Source of the DNA: an uncultured Pelagibacteraceae bacterium
Lineage (GTDB): Bacteria; Pseudomonadota; Alphaproteobacteria; Pelagibacterales; Pelagibacteraceae
Assembly: GCA_902557605.1 (NCBI GenBank)
Contig: CACEAQ010000002.1
Coordinates: 19,842 to 83,841 of the forward strand
Direction: 5' to 3'
Length of the DNA stretch: 64,000 bases
This document shows positions 20,696-30,401 of this stretch, in pieces. Each line of letters begins with the position of its first letter. The stretch's first letter is position 1. The translations under genes and the position numbers were made by a program. The notes beneath the pieces are model-generated. The model was not told the origin of the DNA and did no database searches. It saw only the letters and a program-made list of their open reading frames with translations.

Positions 20696-21390
20696 AAATA
20701 AAACACGGTATGATATTGACCGCTGGCTTAGGCAAGAGAATGCAACCTCTTACTAATAAAAGACCAAAACCATTATTAAAAATAGGAGGTAGCACTCTTC
20801 TTGAAAGAGCAATTAATCTTTTAATCAATCATGGTGTAGAAGAGATAACTGTTAATATTCATCATCTTGCTGATCAGATAGAAAAATTTATCTCAGATTT
20901 TACATCAGAGGTTAAATTTAAAATATCTAATGAAAAAGATTTATTATTAGATACTGGTGGTGGAGTGAAAAAGGGAACAAAAGAATTTAAGGATAATCCC
21001 TTTTTTGTAGTAAATCCAGATACGCTTTGGAGTAATAAATATTCTGAAGAAGTACGATCTCTAGAAAACGAGTATTTCACAAATAAAAGGCCGTGTTTAT
21101 TACTGGTTAAAAAAGAATTATCTTTGGATAATTCTTTTAAAGGTGACTTTAATTTAAACAACAATTTAATTTCTAAAGATGAACACAATCAATACATTTT
21201 TACTGGTCTACAAATAATGGAAAATGATTATTTAACCTCATTTAGTAAAAATATTTTTTCTATGAATGAAGTTTGGACAAAATTAATAAGTGAAAACAAT
21301 CTGGGTGGGTTGGAAAGTAATCAAAAATTTTATCATTTAAATACTGTAGAAATGTTTGAAAAAATATCTTCTTTAAGATCTATTGATTAA
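20692..21390 (+). CDS. murU: N-acetylmuramate-1-phosphate uridylyltransferase MurU-like
   Basis: A 232-aa sugar-1-phosphate nucleotidyltransferase with the signature AGLGKRMQPLTNKRPKPLL at the N-terminus, plus LDTGGGVK and NPDTLW. With AmgK it would turn recycled MurNAc into UDP-MurNAc, bypassing de novo synthesis. It overlaps amgK by 4 nt and ends convergently, overlapping the end of gpmA by 11 nt. Confidence 0.85.
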   Translation: MKIKHGMILTAGLGKRMQPLTNKRPKPLLKIGGSTLLERAINLLINHGVEEITVNIHHLADQIEKFISDFTSEVKFKISNEKDLLLDTGGGVKKGTKEFKDNPFFVVNPDTLWSNKYSEEVRSLENEYFTNKRPCLLLVKKELSLDNSFKGDFNLNNNLISKDEHNQYIFTGLQIMENDYLTSFSKNIFSMNEVWTKLISENNLGGLESNQKFYHLNTVEMFEKISSLRSID

Positions 21391-22099
21391 AGATAATATT
21401 TTTTGCCCTAGTATCATCTAGATAATAATATTTTTTAATTTTTAATTGATTATCAAATTCGATTATTAGTGGGTTTCCTGTTGGAATTTCTAATTCATTT
21501 ATCTTTGTGTCTGAAATCTTAAAAAGATATTTACACAATGCCCTTAATGAATTTCCATGAGCTGATATCAAAATATTTTTTTCATTTTTCAAATTCTTGT
21601 GTATTTCAATATCATAAAAAGGAATTACTCTTTCGTAAGTGTTCTTCAAAGATTCTGTCAAAGGAATTTTATTTTTGGGAATTCCGCCGTTCAAAGGGCT
21701 GAAATTTTCAAGGTAATTACTTTCTTTAGCCATGAGAGGAGGTGCCACGTCCCAAGATCTTCTATATTTTTTAAATTGTTCTTCACCTATTTTTTTTTTT
21801 GTTTCCTCCTTATTTAAACCAGTTAATGACCCATAATGTCTCTCATTTAATTCCCAGGAAGTATTAAACTTCAAAGGTAAATTTAAAGTTTTTAAGATAA
21901 TTGTGAGCGTTTCAATAGCTCTTTTAAGATAAGAGGTATAACTAATATCAATTTTAATATTCAATTTTTTAATTAACTCACCTGACTTTTTAGCTTCCTC
22001 TTTACCTTTCTCTGAAAGATCAACATCTACCCAGCCCGTAAATCTATTTTCAGCATTCCAGGTACTCTGGCCATGTCTTGTTAAGATTAGTTTACTCAT
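21380..22099 (-). CDS. gpmA: 2,3-bisphosphoglycerate-dependent phosphoglycerate mutase
   Basis: A 239-aa histidine phosphatase-fold enzyme of glycolysis/gluconeogenesis. Seen: the catalytic LTRHGQSTWNAENRFTGW, SYTSYLKRAIETL, LNERHYGSLTGLNK, and the second His in SAHGNSLRAL. Length fits the cofactor-dependent dPGM class. It overlaps murU at the 3' ends and is divergent from the VanZ-like gene. Confidence 0.94.
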   Translation of the reverse strand: MSKLILTRHGQSTWNAENRFTGWVDVDLSEKGKEEAKKSGELIKKLNIKIDISYTSYLKRAIETLTIILKTLNLPLKFNTSWELNERHYGSLTGLNKEETKKKIGEEQFKKYRRSWDVAPPLMAKESNYLENFSPLNGGIPKNKIPLTESLKNTYERVIPFYDIEIHKNLKNEKNILISAHGNSLRALCKYLFKISDTKINELEIPTGNPLIIEFDNQLKIKKYYYLDDTRAKNIIFNQ

Positions 22100-22139
22100 A
22101 TAAGTTAATTAAGTTATTATGTACTATATAAAAATCTAA

Positions 22140-22532
22140 ATGAAAAATATTTTATTCTCTTCTTCAAAATATTTATTCTATTTTTCATTTATAATTCTAA
22201 TAATTCTTTATTTGTTCCCAGGAAGTTTAATTGGTTATTTTTTATATGGTAATTTAGGAAAACAACCTGATTTTATATTAAATCCAATAGGCACCTCTAT
22301 TAATCATTTAGTATTCTTTTTATATTTAAGTATTCTGGGTTTTATATTTCGAAGTATTGAAAGAAAATTTATTAATAGCTTTTCTTTTTTATTTTTAATT
22401 TCAATAATTTTGGAATTATTGCATTATTTTATTCCTAATAGGGCATTTGAACTTAACGATTTATACGCAAATAGCTTGGGAGTGTTATTAGCTTATTTTA
22501 TATTAAAACTTTTTAGGAAAACTAGGAACTAA
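22140..22532 (+). CDS. VanZ-like family membrane protein
   Basis: A 130-aa protein with about four membrane helices and the VanZ-like C-terminal motif ELLHYFIPNRAFELNDLYANSLGV. Members are small envelope proteins; biochemical role generally unknown, though the founder gives low-level teicoplanin resistance. TATAAA ends 7 nt before the ATG. The next gene starts directly after the stop, so it may be co-transcribed with the nuclease-like gene. Confidence 0.75.
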   Translation: MKNILFSSSKYLFYFSFIILIILYLFPGSLIGYFLYGNLGKQPDFILNPIGTSINHLVFFLYLSILGFIFRSIERKFINSFSFLFLISIILELLHYFIPNRAFELNDLYANSLGVLLAYFILKLFRKTRN

Positions 22533-23030
22533 ATGCCTTTGCGTATTATAATTTTATTTTTGATTTTTTTCTCTAATACAATAGCAGAGGAAATATCTGG
22601 TGTTCCAAAAATTGTAGATGGAGATACTATTCATATAAATCATAAAAAATTTAGACTAGAGGGTATAGATGCTCCAGAAATGAAACAGAAATGTAAAAAA
22701 GAGTCTTTAAAAATTTCATATATAATTGGTTTCACATTTTACAAAGATTATAGCTGTGGAAAAGTTTCAAAAGAAAAGTTAATAAGAAAAATTCGTGGAT
22801 CAAAAATAAAATGTATATTCACAACTAAAGACAGATATAAAAGATATATTGCTACATGTTATAAGGAAAAAACAAATTTAAATCAGTGGATGGTAAGAAA
22901 TGGATATGCAATAGCATACAGAAGATACTCAAAAAAATATGTGCCAGATGAAGATTTTGCCAAAGAAAACAAATTAGGATTATGGCAAGGGAAGTTTATG
23001 AATCCAGAAAAATGGAGAAAGCTTAACTAA
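22533..23030 (+). CDS. secreted thermonuclease-like (SNase) protein
   Basis: A signal peptide (RIIILFLIFFSNTIA) leads a staphylococcal-nuclease fold: KIVDGDTIHINHKKFRLEGIDAPE with Ca-binding Asp and active Arg, DRYKRYIATCY, and the WMVRNGYAIAYRRYS region. Likely a periplasmic or secreted Ca-dependent nuclease that may scavenge nucleic acids. 165 aa is typical. It begins adjacent to the stop of the VanZ-like gene. Substrate not determinable here. Confidence 0.85.
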   Translation: MPLRIIILFLIFFSNTIAEEISGVPKIVDGDTIHINHKKFRLEGIDAPEMKQKCKKESLKISYIIGFTFYKDYSCGKVSKEKLIRKIRGSKIKCIFTTKDRYKRYIATCYKEKTNLNQWMVRNGYAIAYRRYSKKYVPDEDFAKENKLGLWQGKFMNPEKWRKLN

Positions 23031-23050
23031 TTTTTAGTATAAATTACTAA

Positions 23051-23650
23051 GTGATTCCTTTTAAACAAATAATATTAATTCTAATATTTTTTATTTTAGG
23101 TGCCTGTTCATCGATTCCAAAAAATACTCAAAACAGTTGTGCTATCTTTGAAGAGAGATATCTGTGGTACAAACATTCTAAAGCTTCTTATGAAAAATGG
23201 GGAGCACCTATTCATTTACAATTAGCTTTTGTTAAAAAAGAAAGCGACTTTAATTGGCTTGCAAAACCTCCAAGAACCAAATTATTTAAAGTAATTCCAT
23301 TTAAAAGACCTTCATCTTCTTTTGGGTACTCCCAAGCAGTGAAGGGAACCTGGGAACAATACAAAAGAGAAACAAATAATCCACTTGCTACAAGAGCAAG
23401 ATTTAAAGACTCGGTAGATTTTATAGGATGGTACATCCATAAAACAAATAAGATATTAAAAATCTCAAAAAAAGATCCTTATCGACAGTACTTAGCTTAT
23501 TATAAAGGCTGGGGAGATTATAAAAATTACTCAAAAGATAAAAAGGCCATCATATACGCAAAGTCAGTTAAGGATATGGCAAGTAAATATAGAAAACAAT
23601 TAACTCTCTGTAAAAAAAATCTTGATAAAAACAAATATATTATTTTTTAA
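23051..23650 (+). CDS. lytic transglycosylase-like lipoprotein (SLT domain)
   Basis: GTG start followed by a lipoprotein signal peptide with lipobox LGAC, then an SLT-like lysozyme domain: AFVKKESDFNW holds the presumed catalytic Glu, and GYSQAVKGTWEQYK and YLAYYKGWGDY are typical later motifs. Probably an outer-membrane-anchored muramidase acting on peptidoglycan. A TTAGTA/TACTAA palindrome (23034-23050) abuts the start codon. Overlaps the RND pump gene by 11 nt at the 3' end. 199 aa. Confidence 0.8.
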   Translation: MIPFKQIILILIFFILGACSSIPKNTQNSCAIFEERYLWYKHSKASYEKWGAPIHLQLAFVKKESDFNWLAKPPRTKLFKVIPFKRPSSSFGYSQAVKGTWEQYKRETNNPLATRARFKDSVDFIGWYIHKTNKILKISKKDPYRQYLAYYKGWGDYKNYSKDKKAIIYAKSVKDMASKYRKQLTLCKKNLDKNKYIIF

Positions 23651-26600
23651 GCTGTCTCTGTAGCTCAATTTCAACAGCATCAATCCTCTTGGTGCCTCTT
23701 CCAACAATTGTATAAACAGTAGGAATTACGTAGAGAGTAAAAAATGTTGAGAATAACATTCCACCAAATATTGTTATACCAACAGTTAATCGACTTGCAG
23801 CACCAGGTCCAGTTCCAAGAATTAGTGGTAAAACTCCAATAATTGTTGAGATACTTGTCATGAGAATAGGTCTTAGCCTAATAGCGGCAGCTTCAAAAAC
23901 AGCAACTTCTAAATTTTTACCTTCCTTCCTTAACTGATTTGCAAATTCTACAATTAGAATACCGTTTTTAGCTGAGAGACCTATCAAAATGATTAACGCT
24001 ATTTGACTATAAACATTTAATGAAGACCCAACTACTAACAAACCAATTAATCCACCAAGAATAGCCATAGGCACAGTTAACATAATTGTCAGTGGATGCC
24101 TCCAGCTTTCAAATTGTGCACTCATGGCTAGGTATGCAGTAATTAATGCTAAAGCAAATATTACATAAAGTTCAGTATTAGTTTTTTTATACTCCTCACT
24201 TTCACCTTTATAAGCAATTTTTGCTTGAGGTGTATTCTGCTCTACAACACCTACTAAAAACTTTAGAGCCTCATCAAGCGAATAGTTTCCAACAAGTCTT
24301 GCTGAAATAGTAACTGCTTTTTGCCTATTGTATCTTGCTAAGAATGGAGATTGTCCCTCTTCATCGTAAGCAACTAAGTTTGACACAGATACAAGCTTTC
24401 CATTGTTTTTAGATCTTACAAAAACTTTACTTATACTATCTGGCTCTTGTCTATCTTTGATATCACCTTGCAAAATTATAGAATATTCTTTTCCATCCCT
24501 TGTGAAGTTTGTAACTCTTTTAGAACCAAAAATTGTTTCTATAGTTTTTCCAATATCTTCTGTTGAAACTCCTAGGTCAGCAGCTTTTTTTTGATCTATC
24601 TTTACATTTAGTTGAGGTTTGTTCAGATCAAAGTCATCTTGAATTGAAGTAAGACCAGGATTTTTTCTTGCCTCTTTTTTAATAATCTCTTTCCACTCAA
24701 TCAATTGTTCATATGTATTACCTAGAACAACAAATTGAACTGGACTTTCTATTCCGCCAGTCCTTATCCCCTGAGGCATTATTGGAAAAGCCAAAACACC
24801 AGGCACTTTCGCAATTTTTCCAAAAGATTCTCTCATTATCTCGACACCATGACGATCTCTTTGAGCCCAAGGCTCTAAAAGAACAATTATAAAACCACTG
24901 TTAACTTGTTTAGCCGACTTTCCAAAACCTGGAACCCGCATAATTAATTTTCTATATTCACCTTTACCTACACTTGGAAGCAATAATTCCTCAATTTCTT
25001 CCGCTCTATCTTTGGTAAAATTAAAACCAGATCCTTGTGGAGCTTTTACAATTACAAAGAATGCTCCCCTATCTTCAGGAGCAATTAATTCTTTCTTAGC
25101 AAAATTAAAAAAGAATATTGTTAATATAAGGGTTCCTAATAAAAAAATAGTTATTGTTTTTCTTTTTTTTATCCAATTTAAAAGTGAAACTTTATAAAGA
25201 TAAGTGAGATTTTTTAAAAACTTCTCAAATTTCAAAACAATTTTTGATTTTTTCATATCTTTTTGCAAAAATTTACTAGCTAACATTGGACTCAAGGATA
25301 ATGCAACAAAGCTAGAAATAATCACGGCTGATGCAAGAGTAATTGCTGTTTGAGTAAAAAGAACTCCTGTAATGCCTTTAATAAAAATTAGAGGAACAAA
25401 TACCGCTACTAACACAACAGTTGTAGCTATTATCGCAAACGAGACCTGCTTAGCACCTTTATAAGCTGCAACTAAAGGTGTATCTCCTAACTCTATTCTT
25501 CTAACTATATTTTCAAGCATCACAATGGCATCATCAACAACAATACCGATAGCTAGTACTAAGGCCATCAAGGTAAAAAGGTTAATTGAAAAATCAAAAA
25601 TATAAATTGATAAAAAAGTTGAGATTAATGAAACAGGCAAAGCTATCAAAGGGACAACCAAAGCTCTAAGGTTGCCTAGAAATAGATAAATAATAATAGT
25701 CACTAATATTAATGCAATAATTAGTGTTTTATAAACTTCTTTAATAGCAGATTTTATATAATTACTTCTATCAAATGAAACTTCTAAAGTAGTGCCTGGG
25801 GGCAAGCTTGGTTTTAGTTCTTTTATCTTTTTTTTTATCCCATTAGCTACAGCGATAGTGTTTGCATCAGATTGTTGATATATCCCTATACCAACTACTT
25901 GCTTTCCGTTACCTTTAAAAAGAGTTCTAGTCGACTCAGCTCCTAATTCGATTCTTGAAACATCTGACAAGGTTATGATTGAACCGTCCTTAGCTCTTTT
26001 TAGAGGTAGATTTTTATAATTTTCAACTTCTTTATAAGCTTTATCGAGTTTTATAGTCAGATCAATATCTCTTGACTCAATCCGCCCAGCTGGGAATTCT
26101 GTATTTTCACTTCTTAAGACTGCTTCTACTTCTTGGGTGGTTAGATCTCTTGCAGCTAAAGCTATTGGATCTAACCAAACTCTAAGTGAAAGTTCTCTTT
26201 GACCACCAAGGCGTACTCTACCTACGCCATCCACAGTGGAAAAAGTATCTGTTAAATATCTATCAGCATAATCAGTTAATTCTAAATCTGTCATTGTTTC
26301 AGAGTTGAAAGACAACCACATAGTAGTTCTCATACCCGCACTTTGTTTGAAAATTTCAGGCTGTTCCGCACCCTCTGGTAAATTATCCAGTACTCTGGAT
26401 ACAGAGCTTCTTACATCGTTAGCAACGTCATCTAAGTTCAAACTCGTTTCAAATGTGAGTGTTATTCTTGAACTTTCATCTTCACTAAATGAATCTATCG
26501 TTTCTAACCCAGGTGTTCCTCCAACAAAATCTTCGATTTTTTGAGTTATTTGAGTATCAACAATTTCTGCTGATGCACCTCTATACTCAGTTTGAATAGT

Positions 26601-26735
26601 TACCACAGGAGGTTGAACATCAGGTAGTTCATCAGTTGGAATTTCTTGGAAAGTTACAAGACCAAATATCACCAGCACTAAGCTCATTACTGAAGCTACG
26701 ACAGGTCTTTTGATAGATAGGTCTGTTAAAAACAT
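23640..26735 (-). CDS. RND-family efflux permease
   Basis: A 1031-aa AcrB/MexB-superfamily transporter with 12 predicted helices and two large periplasmic loops. Start IKRPVVASVMSLVLVIFG is typical. The proton-relay aspartates appear in GIVVDDAIVMLENI (TM4), and the C-terminal LIGLSAKNGILIVEFANQLR is also characteristic. It is preceded directly by its adaptor gene (1 nt). No TolC-type channel is in the window. Cargo unknown; likely a tripartite export pump for small amphiphiles. Confidence 0.93.
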   Translation of the reverse strand: MFLTDLSIKRPVVASVMSLVLVIFGLVTFQEIPTDELPDVQPPVVTIQTEYRGASAEIVDTQITQKIEDFVGGTPGLETIDSFSEDESSRITLTFETSLNLDDVANDVRSSVSRVLDNLPEGAEQPEIFKQSAGMRTTMWLSFNSETMTDLELTDYADRYLTDTFSTVDGVGRVRLGGQRELSLRVWLDPIALAARDLTTQEVEAVLRSENTEFPAGRIESRDIDLTIKLDKAYKEVENYKNLPLKRAKDGSIITLSDVSRIELGAESTRTLFKGNGKQVVGIGIYQQSDANTIAVANGIKKKIKELKPSLPPGTTLEVSFDRSNYIKSAIKEVYKTLIIALILVTIIIYLFLGNLRALVVPLIALPVSLISTFLSIYIFDFSINLFTLMALVLAIGIVVDDAIVMLENIVRRIELGDTPLVAAYKGAKQVSFAIIATTVVLVAVFVPLIFIKGITGVLFTQTAITLASAVIISSFVALSLSPMLASKFLQKDMKKSKIVLKFEKFLKNLTYLYKVSLLNWIKKRKTITIFLLGTLILTIFFFNFAKKELIAPEDRGAFFVIVKAPQGSGFNFTKDRAEEIEELLLPSVGKGEYRKLIMRVPGFGKSAKQVNSGFIIVLLEPWAQRDRHGVEIMRESFGKIAKVPGVLAFPIMPQGIRTGGIESPVQFVVLGNTYEQLIEWKEIIKKEARKNPGLTSIQDDFDLNKPQLNVKIDQKKAADLGVSTEDIGKTIETIFGSKRVTNFTRDGKEYSIILQGDIKDRQEPDSISKVFVRSKNNGKLVSVSNLVAYDEEGQSPFLARYNRQKAVTISARLVGNYSLDEALKFLVGVVEQNTPQAKIAYKGESEEYKKTNTELYVIFALALITAYLAMSAQFESWRHPLTIMLTVPMAILGGLIGLLVVGSSLNVYSQIALIILIGLSAKNGILIVEFANQLRKEGKNLEVAVFEAAAIRLRPILMTSISTIIGVLPLILGTGPGAASRLTVGITIFGGMLFSTFFTLYVIPTVYTIVGRGTKRIDAVEIELQRQLKK

Positions 26736-27608
26736 TTAATTATTTGGATTTATAATTTTGATTTTAGCGTTATTTCTTACTTTCGAGACACCTTCTGTAA
26801 TAACAAGGTCACCTTCGTTTATTCCTGATATTACAGAAACTTTCCCAAAATTTCTTTTACCGATTTCAATATTCTTTTTTTCAGCAGTTTCATCTCTTAC
26901 TGTGTAAACAAAAGCTGTACTACCTTGTATCGTTACAGCACTCTCAGGAACACCAACTTGATTAATTTCATCGTATATAATTTTTACTGTCATTAGTTGC
27001 CCTGGAATGATTTTGAAATCAGAATTATCAACTAAAACTCTAGATAAAATCGATCTTGTAGAAGGATCTATTCTTGAGCTAATTGTTTGAATTTTACCCT
27101 TAAAAGTTTTTTTAAATGCTGAACTTGTTATTTCTGCCTTCAATCCTGGTTTGAGTATACTTACATAATTCTCTGGGACTTTTATATCTATTACAATTTT
27201 CTTTAAATCATCCAAAGTTACTATTAAACTCTCTGAACCCAAAACTCCTTGAGCAATTTCTCTTTTCCCCAATTTACCTGAAAAATCTGCAATAACTTCT
27301 TCTCCACTATTAAGTCTAAGGATTATTTCACCTTTTTTTACAAATCTATTATCAATATTTAATTTTCCAGCAACCTCATTAGTTTTTATTCTATACGTTT
27401 TTGAATTTTGCGCTAATGCTGTCCCAAAAGTTTCTATACTTTTGTAAAACAAAGATCTCTCAACTTGCTCTACAATTACCCCTGGTGCAGGCCTTACACT
27501 AAATTTTTTTTTAAAGTGCAAACCAATAAAATGCCTTGCAGCAATAATTGCAAAAATAGCAATGAAGAAGATAATTAAAAATACTTTTAACTTTGATGAT
27601 GCTTTCAT
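26736..27608 (-). CDS. efflux RND periplasmic adaptor (membrane fusion protein)
   Basis: About 290 aa with an N-terminal membrane anchor (LKVFLIIFFIAIFAIIAA), lipoyl/beta-barrel regions (KTNEVAGKLNIDNRFVKKGEIILRL, LKPGLKAEITSS) and the C-terminal GINEGDLVITEGVSKVRNNAKIKI typical of HlyD/AcrA adaptors. The track starts at 27635 inside the upstream sulfurtransferase gene; the ATG at 27608 avoids that overlap and begins just before the membrane anchor. It couples the RND pump to an outer-membrane channel. Confidence 0.9.
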   Translation of the reverse strand: MKASSKLKVFLIIFFIAIFAIIAARHFIGLHFKKKFSVRPAPGVIVEQVERSLFYKSIETFGTALAQNSKTYRIKTNEVAGKLNIDNRFVKKGEIILRLNSGEEVIADFSGKLGKREIAQGVLGSESLIVTLDDLKKIVIDIKVPENYVSILKPGLKAEITSSAFKKTFKGKIQTISSRIDPSTRSILSRVLVDNSDFKIIPGQLMTVKIIYDEINQVGVPESAVTIQGSTAFVYTVRDETAEKKNIEIGKRNFGKVSVISGINEGDLVITEGVSKVRNNAKIKIINPNN

Positions 27609-27610
27609 TT

Positions 27611-28423
27611 TTATTCTAATCCGTACTCCGACCATGAGCCGTCATAGATAGTAGGTTTTTTACCACTTATGATAGAATTAGCTAGTCCTAAAATACATGC
27701 CGTGACTCCAGATCCACATGTAAAAGCAATATCTTTATCTTTATCTATTTCATTCTGATCAAAAATCTTTATTAAATCTTCTTTTTTTTTGAAGGTTCTA
27801 TCTTCATTTAAAAGTAATTGAAAAGGTATATTTTTAGATCCCGCAATATGACCACTTTTTAATCCTTGTCGGGGCTCAGGCACCAAACCCGAAAATCTTT
27901 CTTTGCTTCTAGCATCTATTAACTGAAATTTTTTATCTAATATGTTTTTTTTGACTTGAGTTTTATTTATTACCATGGATAAATTTTCATTAGTTTCATA
28001 ATTAGTTTTGGATATTTTTATTACTTCATTTGACACAGCTCTATTTTCCTTCAACCATTTTGTAAAATTTCCGTCTAAAACAGAAACTTGATCAGGATTA
28101 TGTCCAAAGTAAATAAAAGTATACCAAACTCTACATGAACTAAAGACATCTGAATTATCATAAATAATTACATGGTCAGAATTATTTATTCCTAAATTTG
28201 AAACAATTTTTCCCCACTCTTTATTTGATGGAAGCATATGGGGTAATGAAGAATTTTTCTTTGAATTTTTATCAATATCAAAGAACATTGAGTTCTTTAT
28301 ATGATTTTCTTTAAACTCTTCTTCAGCATTTCTACCTGAGTTAGGCAAACACCAAGTAGCATCTAATATTTTCACCTTATTGATATTTTTTTCAAGCCAT
28401 TCTGTAGTAACAAGTTGTTTCAT
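27611..28423 (-). CDS. sseA: 3-mercaptopyruvate/thiosulfate sulfurtransferase
   Basis: Tandem rhodanese domains over 270 aa: an inactive N-terminal domain (VTTEWLEKN, KILDATWCLP) and a catalytic C-terminal domain with loop TCGSGVTACIL, the form associated with mercaptopyruvate rather than thiosulfate specificity. It transfers sulfane sulfur to thiols or cyanide. Start overlaps the msrA stop by 1 nt, suggesting co-transcription with the methionine-sulfoxide reductase gene. Confidence 0.9.
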   Translation of the reverse strand: MKQLVTTEWLEKNINKVKILDATWCLPNSGRNAEEEFKENHIKNSMFFDIDKNSKKNSSLPHMLPSNKEWGKIVSNLGINNSDHVIIYDNSDVFSSCRVWYTFIYFGHNPDQVSVLDGNFTKWLKENRAVSNEVIKISKTNYETNENLSMVINKTQVKKNILDKKFQLIDARSKERFSGLVPEPRQGLKSGHIAGSKNIPFQLLLNEDRTFKKKEDLIKIFDQNEIDKDKDIAFTCGSGVTACILGLANSIISGKKPTIYDGSWSEYGLE

Positions 28424-28869
28424 TATCTATTTTTTTCTAAGTACTTTTGGTGATATTCTTCCGCCTTACAATAATTTTTGAGACTAGAAATATTAGTTTG
28501 AATTTTTCCATTAAGTTTCTTATTAAAAATTTCTAAAATTTCTTTAGCCTCTGCTTTTTGAATGTCGTCTTCATAAAATATTTCACTTCGATATTGAGTT
28601 CCAACATCAGGGTATTGCATATCTTTTTGAGTAGGATCGTGCATTTTAAAAAATAAATCTAAAATTTTTTTGAAGGAAATTAATTTTTCATCAAAAGTAA
28701 GTCTTACAACTTCAGCATGACCAGTGTCACCTCTACATACTTCCTCATATGTAACTTTATCTGATAATCCACCGGCATAGCCGACTTCTGTTTCAATTAT
28801 ACCTGGCTTATTTTTGAAGTTTTCCTCAGGTTTCCAAAAACAGCCAAGAGCAAGTGTACATTTCTTCAT
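28423..28869 (-). CDS. msrA: peptide methionine sulfoxide reductase MsrA
   Basis: A compact 148-aa MsrA with the catalytic GCFWKPEE at the N-terminus, TEVGYAGG, and GHAEVVRLTFD, DPTQKDMQYPDVGTQYRS and AEEYHQKY in order. It repairs methionine-S-sulfoxide after oxidative damage. It lies upstream of and just overlaps sseA, linking two sulfur/redox functions. Divergent from a DMT transporter. Confidence 0.95.
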   Translation of the reverse strand: MKKCTLALGCFWKPEENFKNKPGIIETEVGYAGGLSDKVTYEEVCRGDTGHAEVVRLTFDEKLISFKKILDLFFKMHDPTQKDMQYPDVGTQYRSEIFYEDDIQKAEAKEILEIFNKKLNGKIQTNISSLKNYCKAEEYHQKYLEKNR

Positions 28870-28902
28870 AAAGTAATTATATAGAGTTGTGAGGATATTA
28901 AA

Positions 28903-29781
28903 TTGTTAGCACGAAATCAATTAGGCGTATTGTACGGAGTAGCATCAGTGGCATGTTTTGCCATGATGGATGCTTGTGTTAAATGGTTAGACCAGTTTCC
29001 TGTTGGTGAAGTATTATTTGCAAGATTTTTTTTCGGTTTGATACCAATTTTAATGCTTGTACCTAAGAATGAATTTAAAACTTTTTATAAAACTACAAGA
29101 CCTAAATTACATGCTTTCAGAGCTGTAACAGGGACTTTAGCAATTGTTGCGCTTTTTATTGCTCTCAGAGAAATACCTTTGGCAGATGTTGTAAGCTTGA
29201 CTTTTGGAGGCCCAATTTTCGTTACCTTAGGTTCAATATTTTTTTTATCTGAAAAAGTGGGTATTAGAAGATGGTCTGCAGTTTTAATTGGTTTTATCGG
29301 GATGTTAATGATTGTCAAACCCGCTTATGATGAATTAAATATTTATTACTTGTTTCCAATAATTTTTTGTATTTTCTTCGCTTGTGTAGCTTTAAGTATA
29401 AGAAGTTTATCATCTACCGAACCTAATTATAGAATTGCCCTATACTTTTCTTTATTAAGCATGATAGTTGGTCTAGTAACGCTTCCTTTTGGCTGGATCA
29501 TGCCATCAAAGTTTGAATTCTTTCTTTTAATTTTTACAGGTATAATTGGTTCAGTAGCTAATATTTTACTTACAGTATCACTAAGAATAGCTGAGGCATC
29601 ACTAGTTACACCAACAAAATATTTAAATTTAGTATTTGCAATATTGTTAGGATATTTCATTTGGGGCGAAATACCAAAAGTACTGACTCTTTTTGGTGCT
29701 GCTTTAATCATTGTAAGTTCTGCAATTATTTTCATGAGAGAATCTCAACTTAAAAAACAAGTTGTTAGTCCTAGGCCGTGA
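28903..29781 (+). CDS. DMT-superfamily (EamA) transporter
   Basis: A 292-aa inner-membrane protein with about ten helices arranged as two EamA repeats (first ends near FIGMLMIVKP at about 145, second near ALIIVSSAIIFMRE). Such permeases export or import small metabolites; the substrate is not readable from sequence. TTG is the apparent start. The downstream glycosylase GTG overlaps its end by 4 nt, implying translational coupling. Confidence 0.85.
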   Translation: MLARNQLGVLYGVASVACFAMMDACVKWLDQFPVGEVLFARFFFGLIPILMLVPKNEFKTFYKTTRPKLHAFRAVTGTLAIVALFIALREIPLADVVSLTFGGPIFVTLGSIFFLSEKVGIRRWSAVLIGFIGMLMIVKPAYDELNIYYLFPIIFCIFFACVALSIRSLSSTEPNYRIALYFSLLSMIVGLVTLPFGWIMPSKFEFFLLIFTGIIGSVANILLTVSLRIAEASLVTPTKYLNLVFAILLGYFIWGEIPKVLTLFGAALIIVSSAIIFMRESQLKKQVVSPRP

Positions 29782-30401
29782 GCAAATATCCAAGTTATTG
29801 GTTAAAAGCAACAAAAATTTTATCTAAAAGAGATAAAGTTTTAAAAAGACTAATCATTAAATACAATGATAAATTTTTAACCACTAGAAAAGATATTTTT
29901 TACTCTTTATGTAAAAGTATAGTCGGTCAGCAGATAAGTGTATCAGCTGCTAACTCAGTATTTAAAAAATTCCAAAAGAAAACTAAAAGGATCAATCCCT
30001 TAAAAGTATCAAAATTATCGATATCACAACTTAAATCCTGTGGTCTAAGTAGACAAAAAGCTTTAGGAATAAAAGAGTTGTCAATTAAATTTGTAAAGAA
30101 AGAATTTGATCCAAAATTAATCAAAAACATGAATGACGAGGAAGCCATTCAATACTTATCATCTTTAAGACAAATAGGTAGATGGAGCGCAGAAATGATT
30201 TTACTATTCACTTACAACCGATCTAATATTTGGCCTTTGCAAGATATTGGATTATTAAGAGCAATATCAAACAATTATAAGAAAAAATATTTTCCTCCAA
30301 AAACTTTTTTAAATAAACTTTATAAAAAATTTTCACCTTATTGTTCAGTTGCCACGTGGTATCTCTGGCGCAGTATTGATGATGAACCAATCCAATATTA
30401 A
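29778..30401 (+). CDS. DNA-3-methyladenine glycosylase II (AlkA-like)
   Basis: A 207-aa HhH-GPD glycosylase: SLCKSIVGQQISVSAANSVFKKF, LSRQKALGIKELS and LRQIGRWSAEMILLFTYNRSNIWPLQDIGLLRA. The last stretch provides the helix-hairpin-helix and the catalytic Asp. It removes alkylated purines for base-excision repair. It is shorter than E. coli AlkA, lacking the N-terminal domain, as in other compact family members. GTG start overlaps the transporter stop. Confidence 0.9.
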   Translation: MSKYPSYWLKATKILSKRDKVLKRLIIKYNDKFLTTRKDIFYSLCKSIVGQQISVSAANSVFKKFQKKTKRINPLKVSKLSISQLKSCGLSRQKALGIKELSIKFVKKEFDPKLIKNMNDEEAIQYLSSLRQIGRWSAEMILLFTYNRSNIWPLQDIGLLRAISNNYKKKYFPPKTFLNKLYKKFSPYCSVATWYLWRSIDDEPIQY

